Assembly (NCBI GenBank): GCA_963846565.1 | Contig: CAWJWL010000005.1 | Location: 992,001-1,056,000, forward strand | Source of the DNA: WHSW01 sp963846565 | Lineage (GTDB): Bacteria > Actinomycetota > Thermoleophilia > Solirubrobacterales > 70-9 | DNA: 64,000 nucleotides | Reading direction: 5' to 3' | Translations under genes and position numbers: made by a program | Notes under the pieces: generated by a model | The model's database searches: none | Seen by the model: the letters and a program-made list of their open reading frames with translations, nothing else | Told to the model about the DNA's origin: nothing | Shown: piece by piece, positions 32,033 through 42,691 of the stretch | Layout of the letters: the number at the start of each line of letters is the position of its first letter | Position numbering within the stretch: position 1 is the stretch's first letter

Positions 32033-33415
32033 ATGGGGAGGACGCGCAATCGGGGAGGATCGAGAGCGATCGTCAGCGCCTTGGCGCTCGCGGGGGTCCT
32101 CGCGGCGACCGCGGTGCCGGCGCAGGCAGCGCTGCCGAGTGACCCACAGGCAGCCGGCTCGACCCCGCTCAGCATCATCCGCCTCGGCGAAGCCGTCGAC
32201 CGGCTTGCGCGGCCGCCGGTCGACATTCCCGTCGCGGTGCCCGACACCGGCCTCGACCTGGATCACCCGGAGATTTCGAGCCGCCTCTTCTCGAACCCCG
32301 CGCCGGTGCTCGCGCCCTGCCAGGCCAACTACCTCTTCAACAACTGCACCACAACTCCGACGGTGGCCGCCGGCGCTCCCGGATGGGATCTGATCGGGCA
32401 GCAGTCGTGCGCCGGCCCGACCGAGCAACCCGACGCGGATCCCACGGATCCGGTCAACTGCTCCGGGCACGGCACAGCAGTCGCCGGCGTGCTCGGTGCG
32501 GCGTGGAACAACGGCCTCGGCTCGGCGGGGGTCGCTCCCAACGCGCGCTTCATCGCGTTGCGCACCTGCTACGACGGGGACAACTGCTACGCCCACGTCC
32601 AGCCCGTCGCGTTCGATTGGGCGGCGGATCGCGGCGCGCGGGTGATCAGTCTGTCGTGGACTCAGGGTTCCAACCCGGCGCTGCTCGCATCGATTCAGCG
32701 CAACTCGAACACTCTCTTCGTCGCGATTCCCGGCGGGGCCGGGATCGAGAACGTGGACGCGGCGGCGCCGGACGCGCAGCCCTTCCCCTGCGCCTACGAC
32801 CTGCCAAACGTCATCTGCGTCACGACATCCAGCCTGGACGATGGCCACACGTGCGGCCCATTCGGGCCCACGCTCGTCGACATCGCGACGCCTGTGGAGA
32901 ACATGGTTGTGCCGAACCACCTGGGCGGATTCGGCGGTTCCGGCTGCTTCACAAGCATCGCCTCGCCGATGGTCGCGGGCGTGGCAACCATGTTGTTCGG
33001 AATCGTGCCCGAGGCCACCCCGGCGGACGTCAAGGCGGCGATCCTCGCCGGGGCCCGACCGTCTGCGGCCTGGGCGGGCAAGACCGTCACCGGCAGCATC
33101 CTCGACGCTGCCGGCGCCGTCACCGCCCTGCAGGGCAAGTTCGGCCTCAACCCGCCGGCGGCGGATACGAAGAAGGGCAAGGGGCCGAAGAAGAAGACGA
33201 CGAAGCGAAAGGCGAAGTTCAAGTTCTCCTCGCCTGATCCGGCGGCGAGCTTCACGTGCAAGCTCGACAAGAAGGCGGTCAAGGCATGCACGAGCCCGAC
33301 GAAGGTCAAGCGCCTGAAGCCCGGCAAGCACAAGTTCACGGCCACGGCGGTGAACGCCGCCGGGGTGCCGGATCCGACGCCGGCGCGTTGGAAGTGGAAG
33401 GTCCTGAAGGGCTAG
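32033..33415 (+). CDS. secreted subtilisin-like (S8 family) protein
   Basis: 460 residues with a signal peptide ending at AQA. The S8 core shows the Asp (PDTGLDLDHPEI), His (CSGHGTAVAGV) and Ser (FTSIASPMVAGVA) of the triad. At the oxyanion-hole position, where AAGN is usual, the text reads IPGGAG, so the conserved Asn appears to be lost; activity is therefore doubtful. A Lys-rich linker (KKGKGPKKKTTKRK) leads to a C-terminal beta domain (SFTCKLDKKAVKACTSP, LKPGKHKFTATAVNAAG), a type common in secreted actinobacterial proteins. It is secreted or wall-associated. A TATCGT box nine bases before the ATG may be the promoter. Confidence 0.85.
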   Translation: MGRTRNRGGSRAIVSALALAGVLAATAVPAQAALPSDPQAAGSTPLSIIRLGEAVDRLARPPVDIPVAVPDTGLDLDHPEISSRLFSNPAPVLAPCQANYLFNNCTTTPTVAAGAPGWDLIGQQSCAGPTEQPDADPTDPVNCSGHGTAVAGVLGAAWNNGLGSAGVAPNARFIALRTCYDGDNCYAHVQPVAFDWAADRGARVISLSWTQGSNPALLASIQRNSNTLFVAIPGGAGIENVDAAAPDAQPFPCAYDLPNVICVTTSSLDDGHTCGPFGPTLVDIATPVENMVVPNHLGGFGGSGCFTSIASPMVAGVATMLFGIVPEATPADVKAAILAGARPSAAWAGKTVTGSILDAAGAVTALQGKFGLNPPAADTKKGKGPKKKTTKRKAKFKFSSPDPAASFTCKLDKKAVKACTSPTKVKRLKPGKHKFTATAVNAAGVPDPTPARWKWKVLKG

Positions 33416-33430
33416 CGCCCTTCGAGGTCT

Positions 33431-33754
33431 TCAGCCCTCGACCGGCTCCACCGCGCCCCGGCGGGTGTCCTGTCCGCACGCGCGCACCGGCGCCGGCGGC
33501 GTCAGGATCCTCGTGCGCCCGGCGGGCGGGCAGCTCGGGAGTCGCTGCGCGTCGGGGGTGTGCGGCCCGCGCCGGGGACCCCGGGGACGCTTCGGCTCGC
33601 GCCGGAAGCGGCGGAAGCGGTGATCGTCCGCGTCAGGCGGTGCTTCGGCTGGTGCATCGGTGGCCTTGAAGCCCCACCAGATCAGGTAGAGCATCGCGGC
33701 GACCGGGATCTTCAGCACCACCATCAGGAAGAAGACCGGCCAGAAACCCTCCAC
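33431..33754 (-). CDS. small single-pass membrane protein
   Basis: 107 residues from a GTG. Residues 3-25 form one strongly hydrophobic segment (WPVFFLMVVLKIPVAAMLYLI) and the rest is a basic, Pro/Arg-rich cytoplasmic tail. The start is supported by a TACACT box exactly six bases upstream, a leaderless arrangement; a longer frame reaching 34480 is antisense to the HAD gene and looks spurious. No known family recognised. It converges with the S8 gene. Confidence 0.6.
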   Translation of the reverse strand: MEGFWPVFFLMVVLKIPVAAMLYLIWWGFKATDAPAEAPPDADDHRFRRFRREPKRPRGPRRGPHTPDAQRLPSCPPAGRTRILTPPAPVRACGQDTRRGAVEPVEG

Positions 33755-33786
33755 CCGCGCAGTGTAGCCCCGCTCGGGCCCGCCCT

Positions 33787-34299
33787 TCACTCGACCGTGA
33801 AACCGCGCTTGGCCCAGTCGAGGATCGTGTCCGTATGGGCGTCCGTGATCCCGATGTCGGACACGGTTGGGACGAGGAGGGTGGGCGCCTCGCGCTGCCT
33901 CGCCCACTCGCGGCAGCTGTCGTCGAGTGAGTCGTCGATCCAGGCGAGCGGCCGATCGCCGACGTACTCCTGAAGTGCCTCGAGTTTCCAGTGCGCCGTG
34001 CCGAAGCGCGCCCGTCCGTCGAAGGTGAGCACGGGAAGGTCGTCGGGGAGCCCGAGCAGCCGTGGCAGGTGATCGTTCGCGCGCTCCTCCCAGCCGGTCG
34101 CCCAGACGAGCTCGAAAGTCTCGCCGAGTCGCTCGAGCTGGCGGCCGGCGACGTCGGAGATGCAGTGGGCGATCCCGTCGATCAGATGAAAGCGGCCCGG
34201 CGCGTCGGCGAGCGGACCCTCGAACCCGAAGAGGCTGATCACGCCGTCGACGTCGACTGCGAGCACGGGGCGGTCGCTCTCCGGCGAGGATCGGGCCAT
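33787..34299 (-). CDS. HAD-like phosphatase-fold protein
   Basis: 170 residues. Motif I is AVDVDGVISL (D-x-D), then HCISDVAGRQLERLG, WATGWEERAN, HWKLEAL and LAWIDDSLDD, the later acidic motif. This pattern matches the short HAD proteins grouped with the HAD domain of Swiss-army-knife RNA-repair proteins, here stand-alone and without a cap domain. It is probably a cytoplasmic phosphatase or phosphoryl-transfer enzyme of unknown substrate. TACCGT eight bases before the ATG may be its promoter, divergent from rpsL. Confidence 0.72.
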   Translation of the reverse strand: MARSSPESDRPVLAVDVDGVISLFGFEGPLADAPGRFHLIDGIAHCISDVAGRQLERLGETFELVWATGWEERANDHLPRLLGLPDDLPVLTFDGRARFGTAHWKLEALQEYVGDRPLAWIDDSLDDSCREWARQREAPTLLVPTVSDIGITDAHTDTILDWAKRGFTVE

Positions 34300-34307
34300 C
34301 GTGCGTG

Positions 34308-34341
34308 ACGGTAGCGAGTGCCGGGAGCACTCCGCTATCCT
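34308..34341. promoter_or_regulatory. divergent -10 boxes for the HAD gene and rpsL
   Basis: On the minus strand TACCGT (34308-34313) precedes the HAD gene ATG by eight bases; on the plus strand TATCCT (34336-34341) precedes the rpsL GTG by eight bases. Both genes would have leaders of a few bases at most. Confidence 0.45.
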
Positions 34342-34349
34342 GCGCCGCC

Positions 34350-34742
34350 GTGCCGAGTACCAACCAACTGATCAGAAAGGGGCGCAAGCCCCCGCAGAAG
34401 AAAGTCGCCACCCCGGGCCTCAAGTCCGGGCAGGGGCGCAAGCAGCGCATCGCCGCCCCGCAGCGGCGCGGCGTCTGCACGCGCGTTTACACGGCGACAC
34501 CGAAGAAGCCGAACTCGGCCCTGCGCAAGGTCGCCCGCGTGCGGCTCACGAACGGGATGGAAGTCACGTGCTACATCCCGGGTGAGGGCCACAACCTTCA
34601 GGAGCACTCGGTGGTGCTCGTCCGCGGAGGCCGCGTCAAGGACCTCCCGGGTGTCCGCTACAAGGTGATCCGCGGCACCCTCGACGCCTCCGGCGTCTCG
34701 GACCGCAAGCAGTCGCGCTCGATGTACGGCGTCAAGAAGTAA
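34350..34742 (+). CDS. rpsL: 30S ribosomal protein S12
   Basis: 130 residues from GTG (PSTNQLIRKGRK), preferred over the longer frame because family members start MPT(I/T)xQL. Decoding-centre loops TPKKPNSALRKV and GGRVKDLPGVRY are unchanged, so the usual streptomycin-target lysines are wild type. Compared with typical actinobacterial S12, the N-terminal arm between KKV and PQRRGV carries roughly seven extra residues (around GQGRKQRIAA). The gene shares its last base with the rpsG ATG (TAATG). Confidence 0.96.
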   Translation: MPSTNQLIRKGRKPPQKKVATPGLKSGQGRKQRIAAPQRRGVCTRVYTATPKKPNSALRKVARVRLTNGMEVTCYIPGEGHNLQEHSVVLVRGGRVKDLPGVRYKVIRGTLDASGVSDRKQSRSMYGVKK

Positions 34743-35212
34743 TGCCGCGTCGCTCCCGCGCAACGCTGAGGCCGATCGAGGCCGACTCACAGCATCGCAG
34801 CCGCCTCGTCCAGCAGGTGATCAACAAGGTCATGCTCGATGGGAAGAAGTCGACCGCCGAGCGGATCGTCTACGACGCGCTCGCGATCGTCGGCGAGCGC
34901 TCGAGCCGTGAACCGGTCGAGGTGCTCGAGGACGCGATCAAGGAACTCACCCCGGTGCTCGAGGTGCGCTCACGCCGCGTCGGCGGTGCTACCTACCAGG
35001 TCCCGGTCGAGGTGCCCGCGCGCCGCGCGCGTACCCTCGCCGTCCGGTGGCTCGTCGGCTTCGCCCGCGCGCGCCGCGAGAAGTCGATGGCCGACCGCCT
35101 CGCCCACGAGATCCTGGACTCCACCCAGCAGCAGGGCGGCGCCTGGAAGCGCAAGGACGACATTTACCGCATGGCGCAGGCCAACAAGGCCTTCGCCCAC
35201 TACCGCTGGTAG
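34742..35212 (+). CDS. rpsG: 30S ribosomal protein S7
   Basis: 156 residues, the standard length. VINKVMLDGKKSTAERIVYDAL and VGGATYQVPVEVPARR are signatures; the C-terminal helix is present. S7 binds the 3' major domain of 16S rRNA and starts assembly of the head. It overlaps rpsL by one base. In most bacteria fusA comes next, but here two minus-strand membrane genes and a leader lie in between. Confidence 0.97.
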   Translation: MPRRSRATLRPIEADSQHRSRLVQQVINKVMLDGKKSTAERIVYDALAIVGERSSREPVEVLEDAIKELTPVLEVRSRRVGGATYQVPVEVPARRARTLAVRWLVGFARARREKSMADRLAHEILDSTQQQGGAWKRKDDIYRMAQANKAFAHYRW

Positions 35213-35398
35213 TCGCCCGCTGCGGCGCCTGCAAACCGGCGCATCTCGAGGTCCTCGGTCGGGCGCCTCGCTTACGTAGCTGCAGATCGCGTAGATGGAG
35301 GAGCGCGCCCGCCTCGGCGAAGGATGTGGGTTCACCCACCCTATGTGTGGTCAAGCCCACACCCTTTCGGTCGGCACGATTCACGCCCTGCGCGCGCC
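35213..35398. terminator. convergent gap with two inverted repeats
   Basis: The gap after rpsG contains GTGGGT-TC-ACCCAC (35326-35339) and GTGTGG-TCAAGC-CCACAC (35345-35362) followed by CCTTTC. The second could be a terminator for transcripts from either side; the first has too small a loop for a stable hairpin and may be a protein-binding palindrome. Nothing else is visible. Confidence 0.4.
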
Positions 35399-36001
35399 CT
35401 AGCCCCGCTGCCGCGTCCGGATCCGGTTTGGCAGCAGGCGCCGCTTCGCCGTCGTCTCGCCCGCCTCGTGCGCGGCCTTCACCGGCTTGGCCTCGTCGTC
35501 GGCGACCCGCGGCCTCGGCGGCGGCTCCGAGCGTTCCTTGTCACGCGGGCGCAGTGAGTCCAGCTGCTCCGGGGTGAGGGTCGCGAGGGCGACGCCGGTG
35601 ATCGTCAAAAGCAGCGCCCCGATCATCTCGAGGAAGAAGCCCCCTTGGGGCACCGCCTCGGCGTCGAAGTAGGACTGGCGGGCGTCGTTCAGGGTGCCGA
35701 CCGCGTTCGCGTCCGGAAGGTCGACGAGCAGGAAGACGAGGAGCGAGATGCCGCCGCTCGCGGCGACCGCGATCGCCGCGGGCTTCGAGGCCGCGAAGAC
35801 AGCGACGAGGACCGCGCCGATCGCGAACGCCGCGAGTAGAGCGAGTGCGTTGCCGTGGCGGTCGGCGCCGCCCTGGTCGGCCAGCGGCTCGGCGCCCGGT
35901 GGCGTGAACTCGAACGTCGTCATCAGCTCAGAGGCGAAGAGCAACACCGCCGCGGCGATGCAGGCGATCGGCAGGAGGCGAATCAGCCGTGAGCTGTTCA
36001 C
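35399..36001 (-). CDS. membrane protein of unknown function
   Basis: 200 residues with about four hydrophobic segments: an N-terminal one (LLPIACIAAAVLLF), two in the middle (LALLAAFAIGAVLVAVF and IAVAASGGISLLVFLLV) and one near residue 130 (FFLEMIGALLLTITGVAL). The last 60 residues are charged and cytoplasmic in character. Starts at GTG overlapping the upstream stop (GTGA), so it is co-translated with the next protein, with which it shares a general design (short loops, charged tail). Not a family I recognise. Confidence 0.7.
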   Translation of the reverse strand: MNSSRLIRLLPIACIAAAVLLFASELMTTFEFTPPGAEPLADQGGADRHGNALALLAAFAIGAVLVAVFAASKPAAIAVAASGGISLLVFLLVDLPDANAVGTLNDARQSYFDAEAVPQGGFFLEMIGALLLTITGVALATLTPEQLDSLRPRDKERSEPPPRPRVADDEAKPVKAAHEAGETTAKRRLLPNRIRTRQRG

Positions 36002-36948
36002 GCGCTCGAGCCCTTCGGGGGTGACGCCTTCGGCGCCGCGGTCTGCGGCTTCCGCGACGGCATCCGCACGAGACCCTTGGCGCGGCCGGCCAGCGAGCGC
36101 CGGGGCGCGTTGCCCTCGGCCTCGGCCTTCGCCGGGCGAAGGTACGCGGGCAGGATCAGCCCGCAGGCGACCAGGACGGCGGCTGCGGCGATCTGCGACC
36201 AGAAGCCCTCGAGCAGCTGCGCCTCGGCCCCCTCGTAGGCGAGCGCCGCGGTGCCCTCGTCGAGCCCCTTCGGCGCGTCGAGGATGATCGCGATCGCGAT
36301 CGCCGCGATCCCGATCCCGATCAGCAGGCGCGCCGCACGCCGACGGCCGGTGAAGGCGACGACGACGCAGACGAACGCGATCACGGCGAGCGGGACCATG
36401 ACGAAGGCGTGCGCATCGCCGGCTCGGTCACGGGCGACGTCCGGGGCGGGCGCGACGGCCTCGACTCCCCCGGAGTAGGCGTCGTTGCCGACCGTGACGC
36501 TGCGATAGTCGAGCCACTGCGAGGCGGCGAGTCCCACGGCGGCGGCGATCGCGACGACGGCGACCGCTCGCGCCGGGGTCACGTGCCGCTGGGCGAAGGC
36601 GAAGGCGGCGCGGATCACGCGCCACGCCGCGCGCAGGATCGGTGACACCACCCCTCGCCAGGCGCGGAGAACCGCGGCCCCGACGACCTCGGCGACGTAC
36701 ATCCACAGCTGCGCCGGGATCACCAACATCTCGCGGGCGAGCTTCAGCAGTTCGGCTGCGGCGACGACGAGGGCGCGGACCGCCTTCGAGAGCCAGTCCT
36801 GACCGGGCTCCCGAGCGGGCTTCGATGAAAGCGAGCCCTTCTCGGGGGAAGGGAGGGTCTTCTTCGCCCGCTTCGGTTCGGACTCCGCCCTCTCGGTCTT
36901 CGGGGACCCTTCCCCGCGGGCTCCTCTGAGGCGCTCTCTCAAGCCCAT
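35998..36948 (-). CDS. membrane protein of unknown function
   Basis: 316 residues. A very basic N-terminus (about 60 residues, Arg/Lys/Glu rich) is followed by amphipathic and hydrophobic helices: ALVVAAAELLKLAREMLVI, AVAVVAIAAAVGLAASQW, FVMVPLAVIAFVCVVVAF, LLIGIGIAAIAIAIIL and IAAAAVLVACGLILPAYL. A loop with QWLDYRSVTVGNDAYSGG is predicted between membrane segments. The tail is basic. First gene of a two-gene minus-strand unit lying between rpsG and fusA. Similar topology to the following protein suggests an old duplication, but I cannot show it. No assigned function. Confidence 0.7.
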   Translation of the reverse strand: MGLRERLRGARGEGSPKTERAESEPKRAKKTLPSPEKGSLSSKPAREPGQDWLSKAVRALVVAAAELLKLAREMLVIPAQLWMYVAEVVGAAVLRAWRGVVSPILRAAWRVIRAAFAFAQRHVTPARAVAVVAIAAAVGLAASQWLDYRSVTVGNDAYSGGVEAVAPAPDVARDRAGDAHAFVMVPLAVIAFVCVVVAFTGRRRAARLLIGIGIAAIAIAIILDAPKGLDEGTAALAYEGAEAQLLEGFWSQIAAAAVLVACGLILPAYLRPAKAEAEGNAPRRSLAGRAKGLVRMPSRKPQTAAPKASPPKGSSA

Positions 36949-36979
36949 CTGGACGCCCGGGAGGCCCTCATGCCTTTGC

Positions 36980-37216
36980 TATCATCACGCGTCGCTCGTG
37001 CGGGGCGGTTCTGCGCTGCGCGGGTGTTGTTGTTCCAGTCAATGGAGAGCGGCACGACATAGGATCCGGGCTTAGACCGATGGTCGCGCGTTCGGGCCCT
37101 TCTAGGGCCTTTTTCATGCGCTGAGACCGCCCTCAGAGCCGCGTCGTCTCTCCTTCGCATCGAGTACCGGACTCCCCGCTTCAACCTTAGATCAACCAAG
37201 CGAACCCTAGAGAACC
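36980..37216 (+). promoter_or_regulatory. fusA: long fusA leader with promoter-like box
   Basis: TATCAT at 36980-36985 resembles the -10 boxes seen elsewhere here; a -35 box is not obvious. Transcription from it would give a leader of more than 200 bases before fusA, containing an intrinsic terminator. In most relatives fusA is cotranscribed with rpsL-rpsG, so this independent leader probably carries its own control. Confidence 0.4.
37095..37114 (+). terminator. attenuator-like terminator in the fusA leader
   Basis: GGCCCT-TCT-AGGGCC is a perfect six-base-pair stem with a three-base loop, followed by five T. It lies about 100 bases before the fusA ATG and could terminate leader transcripts conditionally. 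Confidence 0.6.
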
Positions 37217-39325
<2,109 letters not shown>

Positions 39326-39414
39326 ACCGGACGGCAATTTGTAAGACTCCCGGGGTTGCCCGGAGAATGACCAACTTGAGAACAGAGAAAGACCGAAGGA
39401 GCTAGAGGACTGAG

Positions 39415-40599
<1,185 letters not shown>

Positions 40600-40606
40600 T
40601 TGGGAA

Positions 40607-40637
40607 AGGCCGGTCCGACCTCGGGCCGGCCTCGTTT
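40607..40637 (+). terminator. hairpin terminator after tuf
   Basis: AGGCCGG pairs with CCGGCCT (40607-40613 and 40626-40632), extended by inner CCGA/TCGG pairing, and is followed by CGTTTG. It starts only seven bases after the tuf stop and separates fusA-tuf from the S10 operon. Confidence 0.6.
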
Positions 40638-40676
40638 GTAGGTAACGGATACGACCGGGGCGGCGTCCCCACCGAA

Positions 40677-40693
40677 AGGGGCGGCGCCCCTTT
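40677..40693 (+). promoter_or_regulatory. hairpin in the rpsJ leader
   Basis: AGGGGC-GGC-GCCCCT followed by TT sits 42 bases before the rpsJ ATG. It could be a second terminator or part of autogenous control of the S10 operon. The U tract is short. Confidence 0.35.
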
Positions 40694-40735
40694 GCGCCCC
40701 TAAGAACCAAACAGCAAGAACGAAGAACTGAACAA

Positions 40736-41056
40736 ATGGCAACTTTGGCCACAAGCAAAATCCGTATCCGTCTGAAGGCGTATGACCACGACGCCATCGA
40801 TCGGGCTGCGCGCGAAATCGTCGAGACGGCGACGCGGACCGGCGCCTCGGTGTCCGGCCCCGTGCCCCTGCCGACCGAGCGCAACATCTACTGCGTGATC
40901 AAGTCCCCGTTCAAGGACAAGGACTCGCGCGAGCACTTCGAGATCCGCACCCACAAGCGGCTGATCGACATCCACCAGCCGACGCCGAAGACGATCGACT
41001 CCCTGCAGCGCCTGGATGCGCTGCCGGCCGGAGTCGACATCGAGATCAAGATCTAG
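40736..41056 (+). CDS. rpsJ: 30S ribosomal protein S10
   Basis: 106 residues: KIRIRLKAYDHDAIDRAAREIVETA, then PTERNIYCVIKSPFKDKDSREHFEIRTHKRLIDI is the family body with the long loop that reaches into the head; it also is NusE in antitermination. First gene of the S10 operon, two bases before rplC. The preceding leader holds two hairpins. Confidence 0.97.
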   Translation: MATLATSKIRIRLKAYDHDAIDRAAREIVETATRTGASVSGPVPLPTERNIYCVIKSPFKDKDSREHFEIRTHKRLIDIHQPTPKTIDSLQRLDALPAGVDIEIKI

Positions 41057-41058
41057 CG

Positions 41059-41676
41059 ATGGCGGCGATCGTGGGCAAGAAGGTCGGCATGACCCAGGTC
41101 TTCACCGAGGACGGCACCCGCGTGCCCGTCACCGTGATCGAGGCCGCGCCGAACACCGTCACCGGCGTTCGCGCGCCCGATTCCGACGGCTACGCCGCGG
41201 TCCAGGTCGCCGCGATCCCGACCGAGGAGCGCAAGCTCACCAAGGCCGAGCTCGGCCATCTGAAGAAGGCCGGCGCGCCCGCGTCGAAGGTCGTGCTCGA
41301 GTTCCGCGATGAGGCGCCCGAGGCGCAGATCGGCGAGGAGCTCAAGGTCGACCAGTTCGAACCCGGCGACAAGGTCAAGGTCTCCGGCGTCGGCATCGGC
41401 AAGGGTTTCCAGGGCACGATCAAGCGGCACAACTTCGCCCGCGGCCCGATGACGCACGGCTCGCACAACGTCCGCGCCCCCGGCTCGATCGGTGCCGCCG
41501 CCTACCCGGCGCGCGTCTTCAAGGGGATGAAGATGCCGGGTCGGATGGGCGGCAAGCGGGTCACCCAGCGCGGCCTGACCGTGTTCGAGATCGACGCCGA
41601 GAACAACCTGCTCCTGATCCGGGGCGCGGTCCCCGGGCCCAAGGGCGGCACCGTCGAGGTGCGTTCCGATGGCTAA
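41059..41676 (+). CDS. rplC: 50S ribosomal protein L3
   Basis: 205 residues: IVGKKVGMTQVFTEDG at the N-terminus, and RGPMTHGSHNVRAPGSIG in the long loop that reaches the peptidyl-transferase centre. L3 is an early assembly protein of the large subunit. It overlaps rplD by eight bases. Confidence 0.97.
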   Translation: MAAIVGKKVGMTQVFTEDGTRVPVTVIEAAPNTVTGVRAPDSDGYAAVQVAAIPTEERKLTKAELGHLKKAGAPASKVVLEFRDEAPEAQIGEELKVDQFEPGDKVKVSGVGIGKGFQGTIKRHNFARGPMTHGSHNVRAPGSIGAAAYPARVFKGMKMPGRMGGKRVTQRGLTVFEIDAENNLLLIRGAVPGPKGGTVEVRSDG

Positions 41677-42382
41677 GGCGCTCAAGCTGGGCACCGCCCA
41701 GAGCAAGGTCGACGTCCCCGACTCCGTCTTCGGCGAGGAGTTCCACGAGTCCCTCGTCCACGAGGCCGCCCGCGCGGACCTCGCGGCGCGCCGTCGCGGT
41801 ACCGCGTCGACGCTCGGCCGCGGTGAGGTCTCGATGACGACGGCAAAGGCCTGGCGGCAGAAGGGCACCGGCCGCGCCCGCGTCGGCGCGCTCTCGAGCC
41901 CGACCCGCCGCGGTGGTGGTGTGGCCTTCGGGCCGAAGCCGCGCAACTTCACCTTCAAGGTCAACCGCAAGGCCCGCCGTCGGGCGCTGCGCTCGGCGCT
42001 CTCGGTGCACGCGAGTCGCAACTCGGTCGCCGTCCTCGACGCGTCGAAGTTCGATACGCCGTCGACCAAGTCCGCGGCCGAGGCGCTCGAGAAGTGGGAC
42101 ACGAAGGGCCCGGTCCTCTTGATCGTCGACGCCGAGGAGATCGGCGCCGCGAAGAGCTTTCGCAACCTCCCGACCGTGACAGTGATCCCGGCGAGCGCCG
42201 CCGGCGTCGCCGACGTGATCGGCCACCGCTCGCTGATCGTCTCGGAGGCCGCACTGAAGGTCCTCGAGGAGAAAACCGTGGAAGTGACGCGAGCAGCCAA
42301 TCCCGCGACACACCCGGCCGCCCCCGGAGGCGCAGCCGAGGAGGCGGACGGCGTTGATTCCGTGGCCGGGAGTGATTCCTGA
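41669..42382 (+). CDS. rplD: 50S ribosomal protein L4
   Basis: 237 residues. The exit-tunnel loop (KAWRQKGTGRARVGALSSPTR) and C-terminal domain (ALLIVDAEE-like strand) are normal up to about residue 208. The last 30 residues (after EVTRA) are an odd Ala/Pro/Gly/Glu tail encoded by a copy of a 40-base repeat that also occurs after map. L4 also regulates the S10 operon in some bacteria. Its stop TGA shares one base with the rplW ATG (TGATG). Confidence 0.95.
   Translation: MAKALKLGTAQSKVDVPDSVFGEEFHESLVHEAARADLAARRRGTASTLGRGEVSMTTAKAWRQKGTGRARVGALSSPTRRGGGVAFGPKPRNFTFKVNRKARRRALRSALSVHASRNSVAVLDASKFDTPSTKSAAEALEKWDTKGPVLLIVDAEEIGAAKSFRNLPTVTVIPASAAGVADVIGHRSLIVSEAALKVLEEKTVEVTRAANPATHPAAPGGAAEEADGVDSVAGSDS
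42312..42352. repeat. ~40-base repeat, copy 1 (inside rplD 3' end)
   Basis: This stretch matches 53900-53939 almost base for base: a 21-base identical block, one mismatch, a 14-base identical block, one mismatch, then CGG. It is GC-rich with self-pairing potential around GGCxxAGCC. Here it is translated as the L4 tail, suggesting insertion of a short repeat into the gene end. Confidence 0.6.
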
Positions 42383-42678
42383 TGGACCCACGTCAGATCA
42401 TTCTCGAGCCGGTCGTGAGCGAGAAGAGCTACGCGCTGATGGCGGACGGCAAGTACACGTTCCGCGTCGACGAGCGCGCGCACAAGACGCAGATTCGCCA
42501 CGCCGTCGAGTCGATCTTCGACGTCGGCGTGACCGAGGTGCGGACGATCAAGATGCGCTCGAAGCCGAAGCGTCGCGGCCTCCATCGCGGCAAGACCCGC
42601 GCCTGGAAGAAGGCGATCGTCCAGCTCGCCCCCGGCGACCGGATCGAGCTCTTCGAGGGCGCCGCGGTAGCGGAGTAA
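42382..42678 (+). CDS. rplW: 50S ribosomal protein L23
   Basis: 98 residues: EPVVSEKSYALMADGKYTFRVD, HKTQIRHAVESIFDV and TIKMRSKPKRRGLHRGKT form the complete fold. L23 sits at the tunnel exit and docks trigger factor and SRP. Overlaps the rplD stop by one base. Confidence 0.97.
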   Translation: MDPRQIILEPVVSEKSYALMADGKYTFRVDERAHKTQIRHAVESIFDVGVTEVRTIKMRSKPKRRGLHRGKTRAWKKAIVQLAPGDRIELFEGAAVAE

Positions 42679-42691
42679 GGACTGATTCGAA

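Noticed and set aside
30518..33331. Minus-strand open frame of 937 codons across the CBS, CGL and S8 genes
   Set aside because: It spans three well-supported plus-strand genes and their junctions; the composition is that of antisense GC-rich DNA.
33431..34480. Minus-strand frame of 349 codons upstream of the small membrane protein
   Set aside because: Its first 240 codons overlap the HAD gene in another frame and read as noise; only the last 107 codons, from the GTG at 33754, look like a protein.
35213..35398. Possible tRNA or small RNA after rpsG
   Set aside because: Two inverted repeats are present but no cloverleaf, anticodon arm or T-loop consensus could be assembled.
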